Assembly (NCBI RefSeq): GCF_900215335.1
Contig: NZ_OCMT01000002.1
Span: 186,001 to 250,000 of the forward strand
DNA length: 64,000 bases
Direction of reading: 5' to 3'
From: Pedobacter xixiisoli
Lineage (GTDB): Bacteria > Bacteroidota > Bacteroidia > Sphingobacteriales > Sphingobacteriaceae
A program made the position numbers and the translations under genes. Under the pieces are notes generated by a model. The model worked only from the letters and a program-made list of their open reading frames with translations. It was not told where the DNA came from and ran no database searches. Below are positions 8,607 through 16,227 of the stretch, piece by piece; positions within the stretch are counted from its first letter, which is position 1; each line of letters starts with the position of its first letter.

Positions 8607-10358
8607 ATGCCAGAGTTTCCCAATGCAACGCTGATTTTAAATGCGATACCAGTAGCGTTTTATGTGCTTGATCATAATGCCAATTTCAGTTACGTTAACG
8701 AAAAGGCGCTGAGCTATTTTAAGATGTCGAGTGCGGAAATGATAGGAAAAAATGTTTGGGCACTATTTCCAAATTCTGTAAAAACAGGCTATTATCATGA
8801 AGTAAACCAAGCTATCATTCAAAAAAAAGAAACCACTTTCGAGTATATGTCTGTATTTACGGAAAGCTGGATAAAACTTACCATCACTCCAATTCCGGAA
8901 GGTGTAGTTGTTACATTTGGTAGTGTAGAAAAAGACAAATACAGCGAAAATCTATATAAGACACTTATTGAAAATACGCCAGACATCATTACCAAGTGGA
9001 ACAGCGATTTAAAATTGAGTTACGGTAACGCAGCTTTCGAAAGTAAAATGGGGTTATCCCTAGCGAGTGTGCTAGGCAAAAGCCACCAAGAAATATGGCC
9101 TGACGTGGATGATTTAGCATTGGTTAAGAAAATGCAAAATGTTCTAGAAAATGGAACTGCAGAAACGATAACCGTTCCATTTAAATCTCAAGAAAGCCAA
9201 CTCTATTACAACATCAAAATGGCTCCAGAGCTTACCGTTAATGGAAAAGTTAAAAGCGTAATTGTTATTGGAAGAGATATTACCGAATTAAAAAATAACC
9301 AGGAAGCAATTAGCGCAGATCTTAGCAGCAAATACAAATCGCTATTCAACTCCATTAATCAAGGGTTTTGTATTATAGAAGTGTTGTGGAATAGCGAAGG
9401 CAAAGCTATAGACTATCGTTTTATAGAAGCAAATCCAGCATTCGAGAATCAAACTGGCATTAGTGATTATCACGACAGAACAATTAACCAAATTTTGCCA
9501 ACGCTAGAAAACCACTGGTATGAGATTTACGGAGAAGTGGCTAAAAGTCAAAAATCGGCGCATTTTGAATTGCCCGCAGCAATAATTAACGCATGGTTTG
9601 AAGTAGAAGCTTTTCCAATCAAGTCATTAGGAGAAAATATTGTAGGTGTGTTATTTAATGATGTTACTGAAAGAAAACATGCGGAAGAAGTGTTGAGAAA
9701 AGACCAACTGAAAAACTTCGAAAAACAACAACAGAAAGAGATTTTAAAGGCTTCTCTAAATGCTCAAGAAGAAGAGAGACAACGTATTGCGGAGATGCTT
9801 CATAATGGTTTAGGACAAGTACTTTACGGAGTGAAGACAAACTTAGAACGCATTAAACTCAATGAAGAGGAAGCTTATGACGATAACCTAAAAGCATTGG
9901 ATCGTTCAAAGGAATTATTAGGAATGTGTATTCAAGAGACGAGAAGAATATCTCATGAGCTCATGCCCTCCATTTTAGAAGATTTTGGGTTAAAAGCTAG
10001 TGTAAATGACATTTGTTCTCAATTGAAAGGCAAAACCCGTTTCAACTGTACTTTTTCTGGAATTGATATTCCTTTAGACAAATACCTACAATTAGCTATC
10101 TATAGAATTACACAAGAATTGGCATTAAACATCATGAAGCATGCTGACGCCACACTTGCAAGGATAAATATTAGTGTAGTAGACAACCATATACATCTTA
10201 CAGTGAAAGATAATGGAATTGGATTTGACAGCGTAGTGAAAAAAGAAAATGGAATTGGATTGAAGACCATAGAAGCTAAAGTGAAGTTACTGCATGGTAA
10301 AATGGAAATTACTTCAGTACGTAGACAAACTACTATCCACATCCAATTCCCAATATAA
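8607..10358 (+). CDS. PAS-domain sensor histidine kinase, HisKA_3 type
   Basis: A 583-residue soluble kinase from the ATG at 8607 (MPEFPNATL); nine more codons upstream are open. Three PAS-like segments are visible, about residues 5-110, 115-230 and 240-365 (FYVLDHNANFSYVNEKA; DIITKWNSDLKLSYGNAAF; FCIIEVLW...). A dimerisation helix with EEERQRIAEMLHNGLGQ follows, where H399 is the phospho-acceptor, and then an HATPase with DNGIGFD and GIGLKTIEAKV motifs. HisKA_3 kinases pair with NarL-type regulators; the divergent gene at 7575-8222 is the natural partner. No membrane segment is seen, so the signal is probably intracellular. Confidence 0.92.
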   Translation: MPEFPNATLILNAIPVAFYVLDHNANFSYVNEKALSYFKMSSAEMIGKNVWALFPNSVKTGYYHEVNQAIIQKKETTFEYMSVFTESWIKLTITPIPEGVVVTFGSVEKDKYSENLYKTLIENTPDIITKWNSDLKLSYGNAAFESKMGLSLASVLGKSHQEIWPDVDDLALVKKMQNVLENGTAETITVPFKSQESQLYYNIKMAPELTVNGKVKSVIVIGRDITELKNNQEAISADLSSKYKSLFNSINQGFCIIEVLWNSEGKAIDYRFIEANPAFENQTGISDYHDRTINQILPTLENHWYEIYGEVAKSQKSAHFELPAAIINAWFEVEAFPIKSLGENIVGVLFNDVTERKHAEEVLRKDQLKNFEKQQQKEILKASLNAQEEERQRIAEMLHNGLGQVLYGVKTNLERIKLNEEEAYDDNLKALDRSKELLGMCIQETRRISHELMPSILEDFGLKASVNDICSQLKGKTRFNCTFSGIDIPLDKYLQLAIYRITQELALNIMKHADATLARINISVVDNHIHLTVKDNGIGFDSVVKKENGIGLKTIEAKVKLLHGKMEITSVRRQTTIHIQFPI

Positions 10359-10361
10359 AAA

Positions 10362-10598
10362 TTAAGCTGGTTTAAATACGCTTAAAAGATCATCATTATC
10401 AAAAGTGATAGAATTCCAAGAACTCCGCTTAGGCTTAACGTCTGAAAAATCATCTTGATAATCTACTTTATGTAAATTTACCTTGGGTACTGGAATTAGC
10501 GCAAATTCACTTTCATTTGCAAACTGTTCGTTTCTTTGAGTTTGTTGCTGCACCGAACCTCGTTCATTTTGCAGCTTACCTTTTTTATATTCCATCAC
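10362..10598 (-). CDS. Hypothetical 78-residue hydrophilic protein
   Basis: Short soluble protein with Gln/Asn-rich N-terminal half (QQQTQRNEQ) and a C-terminal stretch with FSDVKPKRSSW. No domain recognised. It is the last gene of a leftward series: its start lies 8 bases beyond the stop of the PA2169-type gene, so it is probably translated from the same mRNA. It ends 3 bases from the convergent kinase gene, leaving no room for a terminator. Confidence 0.6.
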   Translation of the reverse strand: MMEYKKGKLQNERGSVQQQTQRNEQFANESEFALIPVPKVNLHKVDYQDDFSDVKPKRSSWNSITFDNDDLLSVFKPA

Positions 10599-10606
10599 TT
10601 TGTATT

Positions 10607-11062
10607 TTATCTTTCCAATCGGATATGGTAGGTTTCTATTTCCTTGAGCGCTTCCAAAATGCCGGTTCTTTGCTTTTGCAACAAACCAATGTGGTCTGCA
10701 TGAGTAGCATAGTCTTCTAAAACCCTATCGTATTTTTCAATGGCTGCCTGCTCTCCCGTTTCAATGGCACCCAAAATAGCTGCGTCTTCTTTACTGCTCA
10801 GTGCCTCCTTAATATCTATCCAAGTTCTGTGCAAAACTCCTAAAAGACCACCGTCCTCATTTTCGCTGCTGCCTCCATGCAGGGTGATGTGATTTTTTAG
10901 CTCGTTAGCAAAACCTACACGCTGCGACGATAAACGTAAAAACAAATCTCGCAGTTCAGTACTTTCGGTAGCTTCACTTGCGGATAAATATCCTTCCTTA
11001 CCATCATTTACAATATTTACCAAGCCTTTTAAATCTTCAATTACCTTCTTATTCGTTTCCAT
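10607..11062 (-). CDS. PA2169-type four-helix-bundle protein (DUF2383-like)
   Basis: A 151-residue all-helical protein. The sequence shows the family pattern of two ferritin-like helix pairs: LKGLVNIVNDGKEGYLSA, then LRDLFLRLSSQRVGFANELK, LHRTWIDIKEAL and a final long helix with EDYATHADHIGLLQKQ. Such proteins often occur with DUF892 and DUF4142 proteins in stress clusters, as here. Iron or small-molecule binding is possible but the typical di-iron ligands are not evident to me. Its first 14 bases overlap the end of the gene at 11049-11399, which suggests translational coupling. Confidence 0.85.
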   Translation of the reverse strand: METNKKVIEDLKGLVNIVNDGKEGYLSASEATESTELRDLFLRLSSQRVGFANELKNHITLHGGSSENEDGGLLGVLHRTWIDIKEALSSKEDAAILGAIETGEQAAIEKYDRVLEDYATHADHIGLLQKQRTGILEALKEIETYHIRLER

Positions 11063-11399
11063 TATTTTCTTCGCTTTCTTTACTTTTTATTTCTGTTTTT
11101 TGAATTGCATTTTCTCCAAGCGGTTTACTGCTTCCACGAGTAGAATTTTGCTGGTCATCTTGTACGCCAGCAATAGCCGAAGACTTTTCATTTCCCGTCT
11201 CATTCGCCTTTTCCTCTTGTACATCTGCTGGTCTACGGTCTAACACTTTTTCATCTGTATCCAATTCTTCTCTTTTTACTAAACGCTGATTAGGATCGCC
11301 TTCTCTTCCTTGTGGCTCTCCAGATTTACGATTAGTCTGCTGATTTCCTTCTCTATGAGACTGATTGAAGTCTCTATTCTGTTCAAATTGAATTTCCAT
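11049..11399 (-). CDS. Hydrophilic, disordered 116-residue protein
   Basis: Composed almost wholly of Glu, Lys, Asn, Gln, Gly and Ser with no hydrophobic core, so likely intrinsically disordered. No family recognised. It overlaps the PA2169-type gene by 14 bases and follows the small lipoprotein by 13 bases, so it belongs to the same leftward operon. Disordered, highly charged proteins of this sort are common in desiccation and osmotic stress responses; that role is inference from context. Confidence 0.6.
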   Translation of the reverse strand: MEIQFEQNRDFNQSHREGNQQTNRKSGEPQGREGDPNQRLVKREELDTDEKVLDRRPADVQEEKANETGNEKSSAIAGVQDDQQNSTRGSSKPLGENAIQKTEIKSKESEENNGNE

Positions 11400-11412
11400 A
11401 ACGCTTAGCTTA

Positions 11413-11616
11413 TTAATTAACCTTGGTAGTATCTGTTTTTGATGATGCGGTGTCTATGGATGCTCCGCTGGCACTTCCTGTATCTAAATTGATAAAGTCG
11501 CTATCTGCGGCAACACTCGTATCCCACATTTTTTCTTGCTTCTTTTCTGAACTGCAGCTGCTGATGAAAACACCAAAAGCAACAGCAATGAGTACTAAAA
11601 TTGATTTCATTTTCAT
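11413..11616 (-). CDS. Small lipoprotein, 67 residues
   Basis: From the ATG at 11614-11616 the product begins with MKMKSILVLIAVAFGVF and a lipobox ending in Cys21 (FISSC), so a lipid-anchored envelope protein is expected. The frame is open 28 codons further upstream, but that would place the signal peptide inside the protein. The mature part is short, acidic and Ser/Thr/Asp-rich. It heads a leftward series (11616 to 10362) of stress-type genes, and a 9-bp inverted repeat (11645-11692) lies just upstream. Confidence 0.65.
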   Translation of the reverse strand: MKMKSILVLIAVAFGVFISSCSSEKKQEKMWDTSVAADSDFINLDTGSASGASIDTASSKTDTTKVN

Positions 11617-11644
11617 TACTTTTATTAAGATTGATATATTACTA

Positions 11645-11692
11645 AATACCTGAAAGGAGTAAAAAGTTCCAGTTATTTTAAAATCAGGTATT
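11645..11692. promoter_or_regulatory. Inverted repeat AATACCTGA / TCAGGTATT
   Basis: Perfect 9-base arms at 11645-11653 and 11684-11692, separated by 30 bases, upstream of the small lipoprotein. The core half-site TCAGGTA also forms a tight palindrome at 12498-12515 upstream of a YciE-type gene. Candidate operator. Confidence 0.35.
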
Positions 11693-11696
11693 TTGA

Positions 11697-11894
11697 TCAA
11701 AGCACCTTTTTAGCTCGATAGCATTTTTTTATTTTCCTGTTAAGATAGTTTCCTTTAGAAACGGAGGCCTTAAATTCTTTGTAAATTTTCTCAGGAACGT
11801 TCTCATACAAGTAAATTTCTCCGGAAATGAAAGTTACAGTTAACGCTTTAAGCTCCAAATGGTAATTGATACGTAAAACAACTGACGACGGCAT
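11697..11894 (-). CDS. KTSC-domain protein, 65 residues
   Basis: The whole protein matches the KTSC pattern: S-S-V-V-x-R-I-x-Y near the start, then LTVTFISGEIYLYENVP, the Y-K-E-F step, and S-K-G-x-Y-L-N-R-K-I near the end. The domain is found alone or at the C-terminus of lysyl-tRNA synthetase-like and other proteins; its function is not established. It lies 80 bases upstream of the small lipoprotein on the same strand and may be the first gene of that unit. Confidence 0.8.
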   Translation of the reverse strand: MPSSVVLRINYHLELKALTVTFISGEIYLYENVPEKIYKEFKASVSKGNYLNRKIKKCYRAKKVL

Positions 11895-12004
11895 ATCTTT
11901 AAATAGGATACTTAGGCATTAAGAATTAATACAACATTATATAAGTAGTTAGCCCGATTTATACCCATTTTTATAATAGATCACTTTTCGAGGCGTTTAA
12001 TAGG

Positions 12005-12012
12005 TATATTTG
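12005..12012 (+). promoter_or_regulatory. Candidate -7 element TATATTTG
   Basis: Matches the Bacteroidota -7 consensus TAnnTTTG, 24 bases before the ATG of the 52-residue gene at 12037. No good TTTG lies 19-20 bases upstream, so it would be a weak or activator-dependent promoter. Confidence 0.4.
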
Positions 12013-12036
12013 AATTAGCACGTAAACAAAGTTGAT

Positions 12037-12195
12037 ATGGCGGAAAAAACAAGCAAAAACCAACAAACTACAGATAGCTTGCTAAAAAAATCGAAAGCTT
12101 TAAGAGCCAAGTCTAAAGAGACAGAAAATAAGTTTAATGAGTTAAAAGCTCAAGTAGATGAGTTTATCCATTCAGACAAAAACAAACCTGAGTAA
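12037..12195 (+). CDS. Small coiled-coil protein, 52 residues
   Basis: ATG at 12037, TAA at 12193-12195. The product is Lys/Glu/Ser/Gln-rich with a heptad-like stretch (LLKKSKALRAKSKETENKF), so it may form one amphipathic helix. No family recognised. A TAnnTTTG box at 12005-12012 supports expression. It is convergent with the DUF6496 gene and sits in the stress cluster, and resembles the 45-residue protein at 7334 in composition only. Confidence 0.55.
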   Translation: MAEKTSKNQQTTDSLLKKSKALRAKSKETENKFNELKAQVDEFIHSDKNKPE

Positions 12196-12253
12196 GATTA
12201 AATCTCTTTCATTTAATTCTAAACTTTCTAATTATTTCTACACTAAAACCGGT

Positions 12254-12430
12254 CTAAGATTTCTTCTTTGGAACCTTCGCTCCTGCCTCCCTAGCTTCTG
12301 ACAAGCCGATGGCAATTGCCTGCTTTTTGGAAGTTACTTTTTTACCCGTACCTGTTTTCAACTTCCCTTCTTTCATTTCGTGCATTGCTTTTCCTACTTT
12401 TTCGCTAGCTTTTCCTGAGTATTTCGCCAT
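12254..12430 (-). CDS. DUF6496-type small basic protein
   Basis: A 58-residue, Lys-rich protein beginning MAKYSGKASEKVGKAMHEMK. The sequence M-H-E-M-K-E-G-K-L-K followed by KKVTSKKQAIAIGLSEAR and a basic tail is the signature of the DUF6496 family. The family resembles short KGG/histone-like stress proteins and may bind nucleic acid, but no function is proven. Start from ATG at 12428-12430, stop TAG at 12254-12256. It lies in the intergenic space before the DUF892 gene and is transcribed away from it. Confidence 0.8.
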   Translation of the reverse strand: MAKYSGKASEKVGKAMHEMKEGKLKTGTGKKVTSKKQAIAIGLSEAREAGAKVPKKKS

Positions 12431-12497
12431 CAGCTTAATATTTACCTACATTAACTAATAAGCTTTATTACAAGCAATTGTTTATGAAAAATTCCAA

Positions 12498-12515
12498 TCA
12501 GGTATTAGTACCTGA
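12498..12515. promoter_or_regulatory. Palindrome TCAGGTA-TTAG-TACCTGA
   Basis: Perfect 7-base arms around a 4-base centre, 107 bases upstream of the YciE/F-type gene at 12622. The same half-site occurs in inverted orientation at 11647-11690 upstream of another stress gene unit. Its symmetry suggests a dimeric regulator. Confidence 0.4.
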
Positions 12516-12621
12516 TACACCTCAAAAAATACCTCTTTTATTTCTACGCCAAACAAAAAAGCTTAATGTCTTCTTTTTAAGGATACAAAATCAAAACAAA
12601 TCCACTAAAAACTAAAGTATT

Positions 12622-13134
12622 ATGAAAAGTGAAAAAGATAGCAAAGCAATGCCAAATGCGCATTTGCACGATTTATTTGTTGACGAACTAAGAGATATTC
12701 TGGGAGCCGAAAGACAACTTTTAAAAGGCCTGAAAAAAATGGCAGATAAAGCAGTTGGCGAAAACCTAAAGAACGCTTTTACAGCGCACCATGCCGAAAC
12801 AGAAGAACAAATAGAAAGGCTGAAACAAGTTTTTGCCAGCATTGACTTAAGTGCGAGAGGTAAAAAATGCAAAGCGATGGAAGGTTTGTTAAACGAAGCA
12901 GAAGAAATTATGGAAGAATTTGAAGGCGATGAAGCTCTAGATGCAGCTTTAATTGCAGCAGCGCAAAAGGTAGAGCATTATGAAATTGCTACCTACGGCT
13001 GTTTGGTTACTTATGCTACTTTAATGCAACATGAAGAAGCAAGAGGTTTACTACAAACTACGCTAGATCAAGAAAAAGACACAGACAGCAAACTAACAGA
13101 AATTGCAATGTCTGAAGCAAATGTAGCTGCTTAA
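12622..13134 (+). CDS. YciE/YciF-type ferritin-like protein (DUF892)
   Basis: A 170-residue helical protein with the DUF892 opening LHDLFVDELRDILGAERQLLKGL and repeated EE/H motifs (HHAETEEQIERLKQVF, EHYEIATYGCLV), which are candidate di-iron ligands. E. coli YciE and YciF are stress-induced members of this rubrerythrin-like superfamily. A palindrome lies in the 5' region and a hairpin follows the stop. A second DUF892 protein is encoded at 20331-20861, at the other side of the island, but the two are quite different in sequence. Confidence 0.9.
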   Translation: MKSEKDSKAMPNAHLHDLFVDELRDILGAERQLLKGLKKMADKAVGENLKNAFTAHHAETEEQIERLKQVFASIDLSARGKKCKAMEGLLNEAEEIMEEFEGDEALDAALIAAAQKVEHYEIATYGCLVTYATLMQHEEARGLLQTTLDQEKDTDSKLTEIAMSEANVAA

Positions 13135-13147
13135 TTATTTGGTTTGT

Positions 13148-13180
13148 GCCGACGTTGATAAAATTTCGACGCCGGCTCTT
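13148..13180 (+). terminator. Terminator after DUF892 gene
   Basis: A GCCG-A-CGT stem pairs with ACG-C-CGGC at 13169-13176 with one mismatch, followed by TCTTTT. It begins 13 bases after the stop codon of the gene at 12622. Confidence 0.5.
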
Positions 13181-13203
13181 TTATCATCAAATTGTTCCAT
13201 ATC

Positions 13204-13779
13204 ATGAAAAATATATTATTCCTCTTATATAGCACTTTATTTACTGTAATGATTGCCTGTAATTCTCAAGAAAAAGACTCGAAGGAATTGGCAGATAGCA
13301 TTAACCAAACTAAAGATACCGTTACCAATTCTGCTGACATTATCACCGTTCGCGACAATGAAGCAGAATTTGCTACCAATGCAGCAGATGCGAGCTTGGC
13401 AGAAATCAACTTTGCCAATTTAGCTATTGCGAACACCAGCAATCAGGAAATTAAAAATTATGCCAATATGATGCTGAAAGACCATGGTATGGCAAACGAT
13501 GAGTTGATGGCTTTAGCGAAAAGCAAGAACATTACTTTGCCAGCCACCATGAGTAGTGAACACCAAAAGCATAGAAATGAGCTGGCGGAAAAGAAGGGAA
13601 CAGATTTCGATAAGAAATATGCACAATTGATGGAAGAAAATCACGTAAAGGTGTTAGCAGTGATGGAGCATGAAGCTAGAAAAGGTACTGACACAGATTT
13701 GAAAGCTTTCGCAAGTAAAATGGTTTCGGTGGTTAATTCACATCTAAATGCAATAAGAAAGATAAAAAAAGGATTGTAG
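13204..13779 (+). CDS. DUF4142 lipoprotein
   Basis: From the ATG at 13204 the 191-residue product starts with a lipoprotein signal (MKNILFLLYSTLFTVMIAC, Cys19). The mature part is helical with the DUF4142 pattern: AEINFANLAIANTSNQEIKNYANMMLKDH, then the paired helix EENHVKVLAVMEHEARKGTD and FASKMVSVVNSHL. DUF4142 proteins have a ferritin-like four-helix bundle in the periplasm or envelope; function is unknown. The frame is open four codons upstream but the lipobox fits the chosen start. Neighbouring DUF892 and PA2169-type genes also encode ferritin-like bundles. Confidence 0.87.
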   Translation: MKNILFLLYSTLFTVMIACNSQEKDSKELADSINQTKDTVTNSADIITVRDNEAEFATNAADASLAEINFANLAIANTSNQEIKNYANMMLKDHGMANDELMALAKSKNITLPATMSSEHQKHRNELAEKKGTDFDKKYAQLMEENHVKVLAVMEHEARKGTDTDLKAFASKMVSVVNSHLNAIRKIKKGL

Positions 13780-13844
13780 TAAACTTTTACGCTGGGCAAT
13801 TGTTGCCTTAATATACCTGCGCAAGAGCCTCAAATAGACATACA

Positions 13845-16118
13845 ATGAAAATAGCTTATATCAGCACTTCTCTACCTAACGAATGTGGAATAGCCACTTT
13901 TAATGCAAACTTATCTGCTGCAATTAACCAACACAAAGTGGTTTCAAAGGATAGTTTTGTTATTGCTTTAAGTGATTCCGAAAATTTAGACACTTACCAA
14001 TACCCTAGAGATGTTAAATATATCATTAGACAGAGTAACCAAAAAGATTACTTAAGAGCTGCTGATTATATCAATACCAGCCAAGTAGATGCTTGTGTTT
14101 TAGAACACGAATTTGGCATTTACGGAGGAGAGAGTGGTTTATATCTACTCACCTTAATGGCGAGAATTAACAAGCCCATCGTAACAATTTTACACACCGT
14201 ACTCAAACAACCTAGTTACATCCAACAAACCATCATCCAACAAATAGCGAAGCGTTCGTCTAAAATTGTAGTGATGAGTCAAAAAGCAATTGGATTTTTA
14301 ACCAGTATTTATCAAGTTCCTAAAGAAAAAATACAATACATAGAACATGGCGTACCTGATTTAGAACCTGCTAAAGATAATCCAATTAAAAGAGCTTATC
14401 CATTTAAAGACAGTAAGGTTCTCCTCACCTTTGGTTTGATTAGCAGGGGAAAAGGTTTGGAAACTGTAGTAGAAGCTTTGCCTGAAATCGTAAAAAAACA
14501 TCCAGATGTAAAGTACGTAGTATTGGGAAATACACATCCTGGCGTAGTTAAAAGTGCGGGAGAAGAATATCGCGATAGTTTAAAAAGATTAGCTAAAAAA
14601 CTAAACGTGGAAAGCCATTTGGTATTCGTCAATAAGTTTGTGGATGAACAAGAATTACATCACTATCTTTCTGCAGCAGATGTTTATATTACACCATATT
14701 TAAACGAAGCGCAAATTACCAGCGGAACTTTGTCGTATGCTGTAGGTGCAGGTGCTGCAGTTATTTCTACTCCCTACTGGCATGCACAAGAACTATTGTC
14801 ACAAAAACGTGGCCTACTGTTTGATTTCAAAGACCATCATCAATTGGCAAATTTAACCAATGATTTGTTGGAGCAACCAGAAAAGTTAAATGAGCTTAAA
14901 TATAATGCATATCAATATGGTCTATCGTTACGTTGGCCTAGTATTGGTAAAAACTATATCAAGGTTTTGGAGAAAGCCATCTCGGATAAAGAAAGAGCCA
15001 ATTTAGATAACAAACATATTATCGACGTCGATAGTATCCCTACATTTAATTTAAGTCACATTCGTCGTTTAACGGATGATACGGGAATTGTTCAACACGC
15101 TAAATATGGTATCCCGAACCTTAAAGAAGGATATTGTTTAGATGATAATGCTAGAGCGCTAATTATGGCTTTAATGGCATTTGAACAGTATAAAAGTAAA
15201 GAAGCTTTAGAGCTATTACCTATTTACTTGAGCTACATCCAATACATGCAAAAAGAGGATGGAAATTTCCGTAACTTTTTAAGCTTCAACAGAAATTACT
15301 TAGACGAAGTTGGTTCTGAAGATTCTTTTGGAAGAACAATTTGGTCTTTAGGTTACCTCATTAATTTCGCTCCCAACAACTCTTATAAAGAATTTGCTAC
15401 GGAACTATTCTTAAAATCAGTACCTCACTTTACCCATTTAGAGCATTTACGAGGTGTAGCAAATACGATGATTGGAATTAATCACTACCTGAAAGCCAAT
15501 TCGCATCATACTGATATCGTAAATGAACTGAATGAATTAGCAGTACCGTTGATAAATGCATATAAAAATAATAAAGATAACGATTGGCACTGGTTTGAGC
15601 AGAAAATGACTTATGATAATGCCTTATTACCGTTAGCATTATTATGTCATTACGAAATTAGTGGAGATGAACAATCGCTAAATATTGCACTGGAGAGCTT
15701 AACGTTTTTAACTGAGAAGACTTTAATGTTCGGTTTTCTAAATCCGGTAGGTAATGATGGTTGGTTAGAAAAAGGGCAACCTATGGCACTTTACGACCAA
15801 CAAGCTATCGAAACAATGGCCATGGTATTAGTTTACTTCAAAGCTTACGAAGTAACTAAGGATGAAAAATACATGCACAATCTTTATCAAAGCTATCAAT
15901 GGTTTTTAGGAGAAAATAGCTTAAATCTTCCACTTTATGACCACGAAACTAAAGGATGTGCAGATGGCTTACAGAATTTCAGTGTAAATAGAAACCAAGG
16001 TGCTGAGAGTACTTTAGCCTACCTAATTTCCCATTTGGTAGTTTTTAAGGCACTGGAAATAGAATATCGTTACTTGGCAGATGACAACAAATTACAAGCT
16101 GATATCTTAGAGAAATAA
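13845..16118 (+). CDS. GT4 glycosyltransferase fused to helical-barrel domain
   Basis: A 757-residue two-part protein. Residues 1-385 form a GT-B, family 4 glycosyltransferase: N-terminal ISTSLPNECGIATF, a mid LLTFGLISRGKGLETVVEAL donor-domain strand, and the acidic motif region EAQITSGTLSYAVGAGAAVI. Residues 390-740 are helix-rich with repeated Trp/Tyr/Asp motifs (CLDDNARALIMALMAF, DSFGRTIWSLGYL, DWHWFEQKMTYDNALL, NRNQGAESTLAYL), as in (alpha/alpha)6 glycosidase-type barrels. The convergent GH130 gene next door suggests a make/break pair acting on a mannose-containing glycan. A shared terminator separates them. The glycan is unknown. Confidence 0.82.
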   Translation: MKIAYISTSLPNECGIATFNANLSAAINQHKVVSKDSFVIALSDSENLDTYQYPRDVKYIIRQSNQKDYLRAADYINTSQVDACVLEHEFGIYGGESGLYLLTLMARINKPIVTILHTVLKQPSYIQQTIIQQIAKRSSKIVVMSQKAIGFLTSIYQVPKEKIQYIEHGVPDLEPAKDNPIKRAYPFKDSKVLLTFGLISRGKGLETVVEALPEIVKKHPDVKYVVLGNTHPGVVKSAGEEYRDSLKRLAKKLNVESHLVFVNKFVDEQELHHYLSAADVYITPYLNEAQITSGTLSYAVGAGAAVISTPYWHAQELLSQKRGLLFDFKDHHQLANLTNDLLEQPEKLNELKYNAYQYGLSLRWPSIGKNYIKVLEKAISDKERANLDNKHIIDVDSIPTFNLSHIRRLTDDTGIVQHAKYGIPNLKEGYCLDDNARALIMALMAFEQYKSKEALELLPIYLSYIQYMQKEDGNFRNFLSFNRNYLDEVGSEDSFGRTIWSLGYLINFAPNNSYKEFATELFLKSVPHFTHLEHLRGVANTMIGINHYLKANSHHTDIVNELNELAVPLINAYKNNKDNDWHWFEQKMTYDNALLPLALLCHYEISGDEQSLNIALESLTFLTEKTLMFGFLNPVGNDGWLEKGQPMALYDQQAIETMAMVLVYFKAYEVTKDEKYMHNLYQSYQWFLGENSLNLPLYDHETKGCADGLQNFSVNRNQGAESTLAYLISHLVVFKALEIEYRYLADDNKLQADILEK

Positions 16119-16133
16119 GAAATAACACAAAAC

Positions 16134-16169
16134 AAAAATCCCTCGCTTCAAATGAAGCGAGGGATTTTT
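16134..16169. terminator. Bidirectional terminator between GT4 fusion and GH130 genes
   Basis: A perfect 16-bp stem (AAAAATCCCTCGCTTC and its complement) with a 4-base loop; A-run on one side and T-run on the other allow it to work for both convergent genes. Confidence 0.9.
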
Positions 16170-16227
16170 GTTTTTTTAAGGTTTGGCTAAAGCCATCCGA
16201 CAAATTTAAGTGGACGGCTATTTAAAA

